The notes: generated from the sequence alone by a model not told the origin. Positions 13,553 through 26,500 are shown, counted from the first letter of the stretch. The stretch: 64,000 nt of DNA from Diplocarpon mali (GCA_024741835.1 JAENRP010000003.1:127394-191393), one strand, 5' to 3'. Made by a program: numbers and translations.

Positions 13553-15811
13553 CATATCTGGCCAGTCGCGACAAGACCCCAGAACAATAGAGCGTCGTAT
13601 TACCAAAGTTCGTTGCCTGGTTTCCAAGGTGATCGCTCTCACAGAAAGGAGTGTTGAAGCTGGGCATTCCCACCCGATCGCCGATATCAAGGATCCCAGT
13701 CAGCGGCAGGTCAAGCTCCATGTGGAGAGCGGTCTCCATTACGATACAATGCCAGACCGCACGTCTGATCAAGTCACCCTTAGGGGTGGCCCAGTCGATG
13801 ACATTGCTTCAGGAAGTCAGTGAAGTCCGAGTCCAACAGATGGACACTTACCATGTTACCAAGATATGGCAGGCCTGTGATGCCATCGCGGTCATCTTCC
13901 AAAAGTCCTTGTCATGCATGAGCATGGACACGAGAGGTTCTTGATCAGTATGTACTTACGGCATGGCGGGAACAGCATTGATAATAGAGCCTTTGGAAGT
14001 TTAGCTCGACGCTCCTGATCGGATCTGGGAATGGCTTGACGTACGCGACGAGTGAGAAAATCTGAACATTCTCAAGCCGATGGCCGCAAAGCACAAACCC
14101 AAGACATTTCCTTGCTTCGTTGAAGAGTGCCAGGCCAGGAGGCCGGTTACTGGATCCTCCCCGTATACCAGACTTCAGCCCGTTCAGCTCTGCGATGGGA
14201 GTTCCTGTCATGCTTTGGAGAGCCACTTCGCCCAGACAAAATACCATTAGTGCAATGACCGAGTCCACGTCGTCGTCGAAGCCCTCAGAGCTTACTTTCG
14301 CTAGTGTGTCGCTCTCGAAAGTCCGTCGGTCCATGAACGGATATAGGAAATTAAAGCTATCAAAATACGCCCCTGTCAACTTATGCATCGTATCGCGGGT
14401 TAAAGCAGGGAAAGTACTCTGGAGACGTGTCAGTCATTTCAAGTAACCTAGAGTCTGCTCTTGAGTTCTATCTACTGGGGAGAAATCATCTTCGAAGTCC
14501 TAGCTCCAACAGTGTGCGAAGGCCGTCATTAACAACATTATTATTCTGAAGGCTCTATTGGGCGAAACTGGTGCTTCCAGTAGTAGCAGCAGGAATTTAC
14601 ATCACATTTTCCCCTTCGCGATAGTAAGTTTACAGGGAAGTAGATCTGGCCTTCGCACACCGTAGGAGCCAGGGAACTATCCAGAGATATTGTCTTACCC
14701 GGGGACCTCCTGCGTTTCTACAGCACGAATCAGCATAGCCTACGAGAATAAGCAAGATTCTCCGTCATTTGAGGTATGGTTACGCCCCCAGACCTCACCT
14801 GTAAGGGCTCCATGCCTGCTTCGAATTTGGGGCGAGGGGCGAGAGGCGAGGGGGGCCTGCTTACCTGGTTGCTTGAGTCTGCATTCCCACAAAAGGCTGT
14901 TCTTGTAGGGATGCGTCCAGAGGAAGTGGAATCTGATCGTTGCACATCCTGATGATGAAGTTCGGCCCATCATTTTCGAGGACCTTCATATCTCCAACAT
15001 TCGCCGGTAGGAATTGTAGTAGAAGCTGCTGAAGAGCAGGCCAATTCAGTATCTTGTGCGGCGCGGCAGCAAGTCGGTATGGCTGAGTGCTCCCTCCACT
15101 ATCGGGACTAGGCAATTGCGATTGTTTTGTAGATGGAGTTGAATAAGAACTTGCTTCCGTTTCGGAATTAAAGGAGGGTTGACTGGAAGGGGAGGGCTGC
15201 GAAGGGCCAAAGCCCGTAGCACTGGGCGGAGCTCGGGCGGTGGGAAGTCGATCAACCTTGCTTTCCAGAATCTTCAATCTGTCTAGAATCTCGACCAGAG
15301 TCTTATCCTTTCTGCAAGAAATCACTTAGCCAAAGAATCCCTTTACTCTACCCGCAGTTGAACCATCCAGAGTAGAATAGACCTCATGGGCTTGAGTTAC
15401 TAACTTTGTTGGTTGCGGCTCTCTATACACGCATTCCAGATTTATACGACTGCAAAGACCGCACTGTCAAAGTCAGAAAAGGATACCCGGGTAAAAAAAA
15501 TTATCAAAAGTGACTACGATTGATAAAATATATAATAAAAAACGACGAAGTGCGGCGCAGGGGCAGAAGCAGGACACGGGAGCTGCGGGAGAAAAGAGAG
15601 CCACAACAATGCCGGCTTACCGAGCTCAGGGAAAAAACAACGTAAAGTTCTACCGAAATTTCCTTACCTTTGGACGGCTCTCGTCACATTTTTGTTTTCT
15701 GGAGCGACACGTCTCACAAGCTTGCGAGGCGATAGCACCTCTTTGGGCTCGTGGATGTGTAGATCCAGCAGGCCCCGAGCTGGCGCTGCTCGCCGCACTG
15801 TCCAGGTTCAT
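12538..15811 (-). CDS. Zn2Cys6 fungal-specific transcription factor
   Basis: DNA-binding regulator with an N-terminal Gal4-type cluster and a central fungal transcription factor (MHR) domain. Exons, in coding order: 15811-15668, 15463-15383, 15307-14865, 14416-13960, 13907-13852, 13806-13604, 13462-13390, 13318-12889, 12819-12538; this model has 722 residues in one frame. Cysteines 32, 35, 42, 49, 52 and 59 give the exact C-x2-C-x6-C-x6-C-x2-C-x6-C spacing once exons 1 and 2 are joined. A heptad-like segment (TLVEILDRLKILESKVDRL) follows. MHR marks include YFDSFNFLYPFMDRRTF, the RHADFWKMTAMASQACHIL junction, VIDWATPKGDLIRRAVWHCIVMET and a C-terminal helical part. The start is taken at 15811; an in-frame ATG at 15907 would add 32 residues. 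The donor of exon 7 at 13389 is weak and the third intron is about 448 nt, so the middle of the model is less sure. Confidence 0.85.
13523..13552. repeat. (GA)n microsatellite
   Basis: About 15 uninterrupted GA dinucleotides inside the intron at 13463-13603 of the Zn2Cys6 gene. On the coding strand it forms a pyrimidine tract upstream of the acceptor. Confidence 0.95.
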
Positions 15812-17799
15812 TATGGTGCCACCAAACTCCCAAACCCGAACAAGACACTGGGTCAAAATGGGAGGTTCCGCGTCGGTGTGGTGTTGATAGGGTGAGAAGA
15901 TCCCCAAGAGTTCGGTTGATAACCGTTGTCGAGTTCGACCCTAGTACAGCATCTCAAAAGAAATGGGGGCCATGCAGTTCAGTCGAGGCAGTACTTCATT
16001 CTATCAAGCAACCATCTGCATAGGAGTGACCAGGCGTTTGCTGCGTTGTTGCTCCCAAGCTTTAGTCGGAACAGCTAGCCAAGGTGCTTAGGTAGTTGAG
16101 ATGCGTCTTAAGCTCCGGGCAGAATGTAGATACTTGCAACTAGAACAGTGGTGAGGGCTAGCCGGGCGTACATATCAGAGGGAAGACGTAGGATCGTGAA
16201 ATGCGTTAATATACGGTGGGAGGGTTGAAGCCAGAGATTAAACATTGCTGCGCTGAAACGGTGGGTTTTTCTTTAACTTTAGTTCATCGGGGGAATGCCC
16301 GACCCCGAAATCATTACGCCGCGAGACTCAGAATTTGCTCTTCTATGCCTTGGACCTTTTCATTATCAGCTTTTATCGCACATTTCGTGACAAGATATCC
16401 CGAGCAAAGAACAAAAGGCTCTGTGATAAGCAGCGCAGAACTAGATCCAATCGCAGGAAGTAGTTGCGATGTCAAGACCCCTCCTATAAGAATATACGTA
16501 GACGCTAGGCTTTAGACTTGTCGCCTGGACTGCTCTAGCTAGGATAAACGTCTGCTTCGGACTATATTATATATGAATTAGCTAGGCAAGAGATTAGGCT
16601 TGAGAGATAGAAAGGCGCCATAATTATAGAAATAGGGCAAGAGAAAGAGAAAGAGAAAAAGAATAAAAAATAAGCAAGTAAGCATGAAAGCATGAAAGCG
16701 AGAAAACAAGAAAGAGAAATTAGTAATTTCTAAGAGGATACCTGGTAATGGCAAAGTAATGTAACGTACCTCTTTGTATAATACTCTCAGTCCACACACA
16801 GGATGCAAAATTTGCCATCTAGTCTCCTAAATAGTCAACAGCTTATCTGCGAAGCGGGGGGAGGACGAAAGGCACGAGTTCTGTGAGAAGGGCTCAACGG
16901 GACGACGTCGTCTGGATAGAATTCCACGTTTACGGGTCTCGATCGACAGACGTACTTCCTTTAGCCATGTGCTAACGAAAGCTCATAAGCTATTGGACGG
17001 ATGCAAACTCCGCCAGAAGTATCGGACAGCGCCACGCTCGGCGCGGCTCAAGTTTCCCCCCACATGCATACTGTTTTGTTGTAGATATAGCAGGTCTAGA
17101 ATCCAGGCGTGCAGTTGCAGTATCAGTAGAATAAAGGACTCTCTGCGTTGTGGTGGGAGGGGGAGATCCTGATGCCTTAGCGCTTGCATCGCTATTAGTG
17201 TATGCTTTTACAGATAGAATGAAACTCAAAGCTCAAGTCAAATCCTCAAACGACCACTGCAATCAGCTCAACAGTAGATCAGTGACTACTTCGTTAAACA
17301 GCTCAAGGGTAACGCCTCATCTACCTCTGAATGAAATACCCATTGCCAGTGAATCTTGTTGAAGAGCAGCACAGCAGTGCATCATCATCATGGTTCTCTT
17401 CTCCAACCTATTTCTTCAACCTGAAAATCCACCAGAATAGAAAGATCTTTGCTATCAGTGCTCAAATGTAATTTTTCTTTGAGATGGAGACACTAATTGG
17501 GACTAAATATGATCAAAATTATCTAGGCATCTATTTTCACATACAACAGTTGAGAGTAAGAACACGCTATTTCTCGGACAACATTTAGAGTTCTTTTGCG
17601 CAAACGCTGTTTGACGAGCTTCAGTGGCAAAGCAAACAGAGCTATTCTCCTAGAGGCAATCGTAGAAGAGTAGGTAGCGCTGTGTTTCTTTCAAAAATGC
17701 TGCGGATGTGTACGAAAATGCTCGGCTTTTGAGCCAACAAACTTTAGGGCTCAAGAATAGCAACTGGGTTAAAGGAACGAGAATCTATTTTCTCCTATC
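15812..17799. other. Intergenic region
   Basis: About 2 kb without a recognisable gene. A purine-rich, AT-rich stretch with GAAAGA-like repeats lies at about 16620-16720. Part of it is the promoter of the Zn2Cys6 gene and the 3' flank of the reductase. Confidence 0.5.
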
Positions 17800-18912
17800 T
17801 CATAGTTTAGCCTTCTTTCCCACCTTTTCCTTTATAAAGGAATCATCAAGCAGATAGCTTGGATAATCTATAGCTCCACCCACAGCTCCAGGAGAACGCC
17901 ACTTGATGCAAGTTAGAAATGCCTCTTTCATCGAATAAAAAACCCTCGAACCCTGGTCTGGCGTAAGAGCCAAGGGTCTTTCGAGCAGTGGGATGGAGAC
18001 TTTGACTTACATCGCCGCCGTCTATTACCAAAACCTCTCCGTTAACAAAATTACCCGCATCACTGAACAGGTATATCGTTCCGTCAGCAATCTCCTTTAC
18101 AAGTCCATACCTCTGCAATGGGACTTTTGAAAACGCTGCCCCGCTAGCCTCAGAGTCCCTATTGCCCAGTCTAGCCATGCCCTCTGTGCCAGAAATCGGC
18201 CCTGGGGTTATGATGTTCGAGGTTATCCCTCGTGGCCCGTATTCCAACGCTACACTTGCGGACAAGGCATCGACGCCAGCTTTTGCAACGGAGGCATGGG
18301 CTTGTAGCGGCATTCCAGTGAAATGGAAAGAAGCGGATATGAAGATGATCCGCCCGCCTGTCGAAGGATTGGTTCCTGTATTAGGGTTCCTGGCTGCAGA
18401 TTTTATGAGTTCAGGAACTGTTGCTTTGAGGGTGTTGAAGGACCCAATCGTGTCAATATCAATTACTGTCTTGAAAGCGTTCGACGATAGACCAGCGATA
18501 GGTGATATGAAGTTCCCTGCTGCTCCGGCACTGCGAGGATCACAAATTAGCATCCTGTCAAGTATTTGAAGCTTGCAGGAACATTTAATACATACATAAC
18601 ATAGTCAATTCCCCCTAAGGCGTTCACACAAGTTGCCACTGCAGCCTCCAAATCTTGAATCTTTCTGACATCGACAGCGCCTATGCCAATTACCTTCGCT
18701 CCTTTGCGTGCCGTGGCTATGCTCCTCGCCATTTTCTCCGTCTTTTCCACGTTTCTCCCAATTATGCATGCGTTTGCACCAAGACAAACCAGAGCTCTAA
18801 CTTGAGCAGAACATATTGTGCCCGCACCGCCAGTACAAAACACGACCTTGTCTTCGAATATTCCATCTTTCCAGACGGATGACATGTAGTCAGCTTTAGG
18901 AAGGGCTGTCAT
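17800..18912 (-). CDS. SPS19: Peroxisomal 2,4-dienoyl-CoA reductase (SDR)
   Basis: Short-chain dehydrogenase that reduces 2,4-dienoyl-CoA with NADPH during beta-oxidation of unsaturated fatty acids in peroxisomes. Exons, in coding order: 18912-18596, 18530-18011 and 17901-17800; 312 residues. The cofactor segment TGGAGTICSAQVRALVCLGA and GRN are at residues 27-55. Splicing yields GGIDYVIAGAAGNFISPIAGLSSNAFKTV, then GSFNTLKA, GRIIFISASFHFTGMPLQAH and TSNIITPGPISGTEGMARLG, all typical of the DECR/Sps19 branch. The third exon reads DWRSPGAVGGAIDYPSYLLDD and ends in GKKAKL, a C-terminal peroxisomal targeting signal (PTS1). The 109-nt last intron has no in-frame stop, so an unspliced reading seems longer but ends RLSKLSA and loses the signal. 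It diverges from the Atg33-like gene with 420 bp between starts. Confidence 0.92.
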
Positions 18913-19332
18913 CTTGGGGCTCTGGATTGGTTATAATTTGTGGAAATGGATTGCCTGTTCCAATGACTGAGATTGGCTGAAACCTGGTGATATGAAAAAT
19001 CAGAGTACTGATTACAAGTCATACACTTGCCAGAGCTGCTTAAAAGAGCATGACCAAACGCTAGTGCAACCAAAAGTCTATCTCACGGTCGCAATAGATG
19101 TTTGACTAATCGTGAATCTGGGTTACGTCGGTGTCTGATATCGACGAGCCTCGGCTTAAGGAAGTGGAAGTTTGAACGTCAGCAGTCAGGCACCAAGAGG
19201 CTGCAACCTGACTTGCAGGGATCTTGGGACGCGGGGAGAGCTTGATGCTGGAAGCAATACGAAGGCGACAACCTCATCATCCCAGCAACATAATCGTGCT
19301 TGACAGACACAGAAATATCCACACCAAAAGCC
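18913..19332. promoter_or_regulatory. Shared divergent promoter region
   Basis: Only 420 bp separates the start codons of the peroxisomal reductase (-) and the Atg33-like gene (+), so both promoters must lie here. No factor site was identified with confidence. Confidence 0.5.
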
Positions 19333-20040
19333 ATGGCGTTCAAAACGGTCTCAACACTCAAGTTCGTAGGGAGTATTTCCCTAGGTCTGCTGACAGTAAG
19401 GCGGCTTCTCTCCTGGTACCTCCGCAAGAGCAATCAACCAATATATATTATCTCTGCTCACTACATGGCACATGCTAACAATCCACCGCAGGGCTATTCC
19501 TACTCCCTGACTACGCTTACTATCCCGACTCTCTCAACATTACCCTCCGCAACTAGCGCCTCCAAAGCGTTCACAAACCTCACCTATGTCTCCTTGAATA
19601 ACCTGCGGGCTCTGGCCGCAGCCTCAAGCACTTCCTTCCTGTTCGCATATATATTGTCTCCGAGAAGCCAAAAACATCCATATCTTCTGTGGACCTCGCT
19701 CCTTGTCGTATCTTCTGGTTTTACAGAGTACGCTCTCCGAGGTTATACGCCGAAGCCCGCTGCCGGCCCGAAATCTATTAAGCCGAAAAGCCAGAAGAGT
19801 CAAGTGAGACAGATGGACTCTAGTTACGAAGTTCTTGGCGCCAGTGACCGGGAAAGCGAGGGGAATGCCAGCGGAGAGGAGCCGGACGAGGACGTCAACG
19901 GAGAGGAGGTCAGACAAGAACTAGAGGGTTTCATGCTCACACAAATTGCGCGGACCGTAATTGCTGGCGTTGGTTTTTCCATGAGTATTGTGGGTCTTTG
20001 GGGTGATGGAGCCGCTGATCTATTGTTCATTAAGACGTGA
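19333..20040 (+). CDS. ATG33: Autophagy-related protein 33-like (mitophagy factor)
   Basis: Small multi-pass protein of the Atg33/Scm4 family. In yeast, Atg33 sits in the mitochondrial outer membrane and promotes mitophagy. Exons 19333-19395 and 19492-20040 give 203 residues. After splicing the N-terminus reads LKFVGSISLGLLTGYSYSLTTLTIPTLSTLP, the usual first two hydrophobic segments. It is followed by LAYILSPRSQKHPYLLWTSLL-like text (here FAYILSPRSQKHPYLLWTSL), the family's RHPYLLY block. A charged acidic linker (residues about 135-170) precedes a last hydrophobic segment ending LLFIKT. The 96-nt intron (19396-19491) has a GCTAAC branch point and CCGCAG acceptor but also has no in-frame stop, so a prediction without the intron would carry 32 extra residues that break the membrane segment. 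Confidence 0.85.
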   Translation: MAFKTVSTLKFVGSISLGLLTVRRLLSWYLRKSNQPIYIISAHYMAHANNPPQGYSYSLTTLTIPTLSTLPSATSASKAFTNLTYVSLNNLRALAAASSTSFLFAYILSPRSQKHPYLLWTSLLVVSSGFTEYALRGYTPKPAAGPKSIKPKSQKSQVRQMDSSYEVLGASDRESEGNASGEEPDEDVNGEEVRQELEGFMLTQIARTVIAGVGFSMSIVGLWGDGAADLLFIKT

Positions 20041-23000
20041 GCGTATTTCATGGGAAGAGAGTGCAAGCATTGACAGGAATATCTGAGCTCTCGAATTTAT
20101 CCAAGTAAGGCACGATTTGGTGTGATCCTGGATACAGGTCTGATCAACGACACAGTATTACAAGTATAAAGAGTACAGGCGCGAATAGTGTCAGAACCGA
20201 TAGACTGATACTCGACTTTGTTCCTTCACCAGATGGCTCGATTCGAGGGTTCGGCGCCTCTTATCTCTCAGCTACCCCTCTTCTAACAAAAGGGTTTTTT
20301 TTCTTTCAATTTTGCATATAATCGCAATCCGCAGCTTTCCGCTTTTCAAGTCATGTTTTCTCGTCGCTTTGCAGGGCGCTCCGCATGCTTCCTGCCTTGT
20401 TGGACTGGTTTTATGCTCTCTAGAGGTCCAGAAGTTCTAATCGGCAAGTGCCTAGCTCAAAGGTACTATGTGAATTGTCAGCGGTAGGCTGAGACGGACT
20501 GTGTGTGTCTTACCAACCCGCATTGCAGGAGTCCTTTAATGCGATGAACAGAGGTTCCCGAGTCATTCAGGACCCAGAGGACAGTTTATTGCTTCGGTAT
20601 TTGTTCATTTCACAAGCTTTCCAGCTGATGGGTCCGAAAATCCTCTGTAGAATGATTCACTCTCTCAGGGCTGTTCAACGGCGACTCCTTGAGAGTCTAA
20701 GAGAAGGACACTGTGCGAGTAGTCTAGATATTTTGTCGGGTAAATACCTCGAACCAGCTTCTGGCGAGACAGCGAAGAATTCGACTTTAGTTACAAGCTG
20801 TGCCTACGATTCATGGTCTTTGCTGGGCGTCCTACCTCTGGCTTTATTTAATAGGCTGCAAATGTGGACATGTCCATACAAGGGTTGAGCAACAGGATGT
20901 TCACTTGCACTTAGTAAGCAACGGTTTGTATTCGCAGCCCATTCTTTAAAGCATGTTCCACGAGCTGTTGATTGTTGGAAATCTGCGATCTTTCCGATGC
21001 GACTGGGTTCTGATTTGGAATCGCCTAAGGTTTTTTCTCTGCGGAGCTGTGACCACTGGTTCTTCTCTGACACTTACCGCTTTGGAACTATCTATTCGAG
21101 GGAATGGTGTTACACAGAGTAAGGATTCGACATTGTGTATCGACTCGTTTCTTTGTTTGCGGTGCCAAATTTCCTCTTCGTTTGCACGGAAACCCTTTGT
21201 TATCAATTGATTAGAGCCCCCGGGCCAAATTCCTTGAGCTAACGGTTGCTTTTTCGAGGTGAACGACGGATCTTCACGGGTCAGCGTAGCCCTGCATGGT
21301 ATGGGGGCCTTTTTTTAGGAGGGGAGGCGGGGGGACTCTTGAAAAACAACGCTTGTCAATGACTCTTGTGTATATACAGGCTATGCGGGTTAACACTCAT
21401 TCATCCTTTTTAAACGGGAAATGAAGGCACGAAGTACCCAGCCCATGCTGGAATCTCCCCGACCTCAACACCACTGTACAAGCTTCCCGCTTTGAATATT
21501 TTGGTAGTAAACTATAGGTTTGCGGGGCGTCGGCCTGTTGCTTCTTTTCTGATTCAATGCGCCTGCTAGCTTTCAACAAAGCCAGAACCTGGTTGACTGT
21601 GATTAGTGTGCGTTCTGTTCGGGTGTAGACTATGCAGCCCTGTTCAATATGACCTACATTCTGACATCAGCCAACGTTACTGATTCGTACTAGCAAGCTC
21701 GGTAGAAGTATTCCAATACCTATACTTCAAGGAACATGGTCAATGAGGTTACCTCTTGGCCCTTTCTAAGCCAAAGTGAAGCCATAAAGAGCGTCTTAGC
21801 AGCGAGAATTCGGTGATGAGCTTTATGCTATGTGCTAGAAGCACATATGTAATATTTTCTTTCAAAATCAGATTATCATATATTCTAGGCTCTAAGCACT
21901 TTCGTCGGTAATGTAGAAAAGTCAAGATCTGCTGTCGCTTAATTTTAAGAGCAGCTACGTATAATAGCACGTTTCTCTGAAGTTCTCTTCCTCTCCTAAA
22001 ATTTAAAATCCCTGCAGCCTCTCTTTTTTTTCGCATTAGCATTTAAGATTCTCTTTTCATTTTCCGCCTTTGATTAATCTTTTCTTTCTATTTTACTATA
22101 TTTTTTCCATTCCTTGTTCGCCGGACCTTCGTCCTCCTCGCTCTAATATTCCCTATTCTTGTTCTGAACCGCCACTTCGAACAGGTTCCTACGACCGAAG
22201 CCGTTTGTACCTTATTCTCACAGGCTGCTTACCACCCCGGAAGCCCACTATCGACAGAAAGACAACCTGCAGCCCTGGATTAGAGACGCCGCACAGCATT
22301 CTAACCAGGGGTTCCTATCTTCATGGATTCACAAAATCGCTACCAGTGCTGTACGTTCAATAGTAAGAGCATTAGGGGACAGTTACATGCTATGCCATCA
22401 AGCTTGTCCAGGTCCGCCTGGTCTCCAGTGAATGGGACAACACTTAGTAGTGAACCGCCACAGGCTTATCGATGTAGAATGTAGAATCGAGACGTCCACT
22501 TTGATACCTTCACTTGGGCCAGCGCTCACCTGCCCGAGTTCAGAATGACCCGCAAGCGAAAACGACCTAGAACGGCTCCGATAGTAAGTGACAGGGGCTT
22601 GCGATTAAGTAATGAGGACCTCGGACCCTTTGCAATAACAGTGTACCAGATCGAGGTCTAAGCCGTCAACGGACCTATTCGGCTGCGCTAAGCCATTTGG
22701 GAGATAGAATTCGTGTTCAGAAAAATGGCGAGGCCGTTCCTCCCCCACCCCCCCCCAAGACCATCAGGGTTAGTGGTCCGGTTTAAGCGCGACAAGTTTT
22801 TGGTGGCTCGAAGTTGAGGTTTGATTGCAGTGGGTATAAACGCACTGCAAGTATCGAGAGACAAACCAATGAATATGCCATTTCACTTTACTTGAGAATA
22901 TTGGGTTGCTTTGGAGGTAGCGAGAATCCACTACGGAGTACCAAGCATGCAGATGAGCTCTTGGTAGCTGGAAATCAAATCGAAGCTGTTACACCTGATG

Positions 23001-23517
23001 ACACTTACAAGTCGGTCATATGTATTTACAGCAAGAATACACTCGAAGAAGTCTTTGAAAATAATGAAGCAGATGAATGTATCTACAGTGACAATCCCCA
23101 GGCTTTCCGGTATCTTCAACATGTATTCGGTAATTCTGTTGAAAGGGTTCAATCGTAAACAGACCACTATAATCACAGAAGTGTGGTGCAGCCGGGAGGA
23201 TGCGACTGGAGTAAGACCTCTAGAAAAATTTCTATACCTAGTCATATAACTAAGAACCCGCGCGCGACCAAGCGGCTAGAAAAAACCCCGAAAGAAGTGA
23301 GGTTCGATTGAAGAGTGCCAAATAGACAGTGTGGTGAAAAAGCCGCCTAGTGACTTAAATAGGTTTAAAATAGTTACGAGGTTGTTGTGGTCATACCATG
23401 CGATTGTATGATAATGATGGGAGCTGCGCAGTGTCGTATCCATAGCCATTAGACTCTGCAATTATAGGTTTAGACATCTCCAAGACGTACTCTTACCCTG
23501 AGCCTTTGAATATCTTA

Positions 23518-23538
23518 TGGGGGGGGGGGAGGGGGGGG
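23518..23538. repeat. G-run (two near-adjacent tracts)
   Basis: Two guanine tracts of eight or more separated by one A. Such runs can form a G-quadruplex or simply mark sequencing slippage. Confidence 0.9.
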
Positions 23539-26500
23539 CTCCAGAGAACGAGGCTTCTAGTGGATGTCCATGTCTGGAAAGTCTGAGAGAACCTGAGATA
23601 TCCGATGGTTTCTTGAAACTAACACTAACCGGAAAACCCAAGGTGGGATAACGATCTTCTCGACTGGCGTTTGCGAGGCTGAAGGCGATCTGTGACCAAA
23701 ATATATATGATCAGCAAGCCACATCTAGCATCCACGAACGACAGGCCACGACTCAGCTGGCTCGAAAACGTCATGTTTCTCCTCTCTGGGACCAAGTCCA
23801 TGGATAGCCTCTTCGAGGCGACCAATATCAATATATCCTAACAGCCAAAGAACTACAATAAACTCAAGGGTCATACAAAGAAAGAATCTCACGGCGAAAC
23901 CCGAGAACTGGTTCACAAATCACAACAGAGACTCCGAATCGGCCACCTGCCCAATGAGTGCATACACGAAGGACACAAACTTCGAAAAGCAAAACCTGGC
24001 CGCACTTAATTCTTGGGCCCTTCGTTCCAGACTTTACGCAGTGCATTGCATTGCATTTGCAATAGTGATCACTTCAACCTTAGCTTTGTTTACCTACCTA
24101 GGTAGGTATCCAGCTTTACCGAGCTTCTGCACTAAGACTTGAAAAGGACTAGCCCGGAGAAGCAAAAAACTGCTTAGTCCATGCCATGCCCCCAACGCTA
24201 TGCGCCGATTAAACATATACTTCTCGACACTAGATATTGACAGGATATTTTCTTCTGTTACGCTTCACCCACTTGCTTTTTACTTACTGACTTCGCCTCC
24301 AGCATTCTGGACCCTCGCTCGGTATTTCCGTCAATGGGTACCGATGTGCTGTGCCTTCTTGTGGACTCAATAGCAGCTGCTAACTTCTGTCATATAGACT
24401 ACACGGACCCACAGGCCCATAGTAGCCAGAAGCGACAGTCTGAATGCCATTTGTGGCTGCGAAAATACTAGTCTGCGCATGCTAAATATAATCAGAATGT
24501 CATCTAAGGGACAAATCTGGCACCAGTTATCCTCCATTACGGGTGCTGCCGACAGCCCTGCTTTAATGATTCCCACGGTTCCGTTATCGACTCATCCCGG
24601 ATAATGACAGGTCTTACCGGCGGGAGCTGCTCTCTGGAACACCTGCTGTAACGATTTCCATGGATTTGACGAGCTTTCTTGCATCCAAAAAGGGCTGACC
24701 TGGTAGCGGATGGCTACGCAGAGACTGGGGCGGATATTTGCTTTTCGATCATTGCCGGGAACATCACAGCTTGCGCTCAGCACGGGCTCGGAGACTCAGC
24801 TCTACTCCGCGCTGCTACTCAGACATGTCCCGAAATGCTCTTTCATGCCTGTAGCGGGCGTTTCTCGTATACTTCAGGATCTCACACCGGAATCCAGAAT
24901 GTTCATGATCCCGAGTAACTTCTTGCCACCACGTGGAACATGAAATCTGTCATGCGAGATGAATCAATATTGCTTTTGACGGTCCCGAAGTTCCGGGACC
25001 ATTGCACAGCATTTGCAAGCCACGATCAGTAAACCCTGATGGTAGATCTGCTGCGGTGATCGACCGGAGATATGCACAGGAAGTCAGCCAGGCGCGCCAC
25101 TTTCGATAATCCATGTCTAGCACCTACCAAAGTCCGCAGAGACAGTTCCAATGCAACTAGATGAACAAACACCATTTGTGGTGTCTGATGAACGTAGATT
25201 CCAGCACCTTAACCTTCACGTTCGGTTGATCCCGCATCGCCAGTTCTGCTTACCAAAAATAGAACTGGGCCAACAAAACTCTTCAGAATTACGGAGGTCG
25301 CTTGTCGAGCAACGCAAGCTAGCAGCATCCAAATGGCAGGCCTCAGCTCTACGCTCTTTTCAGCTGTCAGTGCTGCATCAACTGTTCGATTTCAACATGG
25401 CATTTTCTTACGACGTCTGAAAGCAGCAGATTTATTGGTGAGCGAGTGCTCATAATTTCTCCGAAGCGCATTGTCTTTGTAGACTGGTGGCTTTCTGCCG
25501 TGTAAGGTCAGCCCTGCACTCAGCAGTTGGATGGTGATTCTCTGGGTCTGCTGCCCAAAGTCAACAACATGCGTGGGGCGCGCGCAATTTGTTGGACTTC
25601 AGATTAGTCGAGCGTTGCGACTTGACTGCTTTGGCCGACGCGCGCTTGCCCCCACGACGCTTTGAAACTAGACGCTCTGGCTTTTTGTCTTGAGAGAATT
25701 GAGCGATTCGAGCAGGCTTGTGCATCGTGCATCGGAGAATTCACAAAACATAGTGACTTGGGTGTCGCTCTTTCAATGTTGGTCTCGGAGCGCTTCAGAG
25801 CTACGATCACGGACCGCAGTTACTCATAATGGAATCGATTACCATGTGTTCCAGGTCCAAAACAGGCGCAACACATGGAGTGGATGGATTAGAGATGCCC
25901 TTGGACATCCATGGCTGAAAGCGTTTGGTGTGCACAAAAGCGCGAGGCCTGTTCCATGGTAAGGCGGCGATTTTAGATCAGGACCAAAAACACCGAGTTA
26001 TCTGGCTATGCGCTATAGATTCGATGTCTCGATTCGATTGTTTCCACACGAGGTCTTTCTGTCGGCGAAGAAATAGTCCGGTGAGACGAAGAACAGTATA
26101 TATCTCATACCTATGTCCATGTCCTAATGCGAAAATACATTATGATCCCAGGAATCAGGAGTGGATATACACTAGCACCCCTGGAGATCATCACCACAGA
26201 CCTGCTCAGCATTGACTTTATTTTCCCACGCTATGACGTTGGTGGTCTCGCGGGGTATCCTCTTGAGAATTACCATGCTGCAGAAGCGCAACCTCATGAT
26301 TAGCCACGGAGGTCGATGATGCTTCAAGTAAATTGCATGAGAATATGGGCTCGATCTCTCTCGCAACCAAACGGCATCAGCTCGAGAATGCTGATATCTG
26401 GAACATATCAATGGTCTCGCGGCTCTTGTCTTTCTGTGTACAGTGTGCCGGAGGACGGTAGTGCAGAGAGGTAGTGCAGAGAGATCTTGTGGCATGGCAT

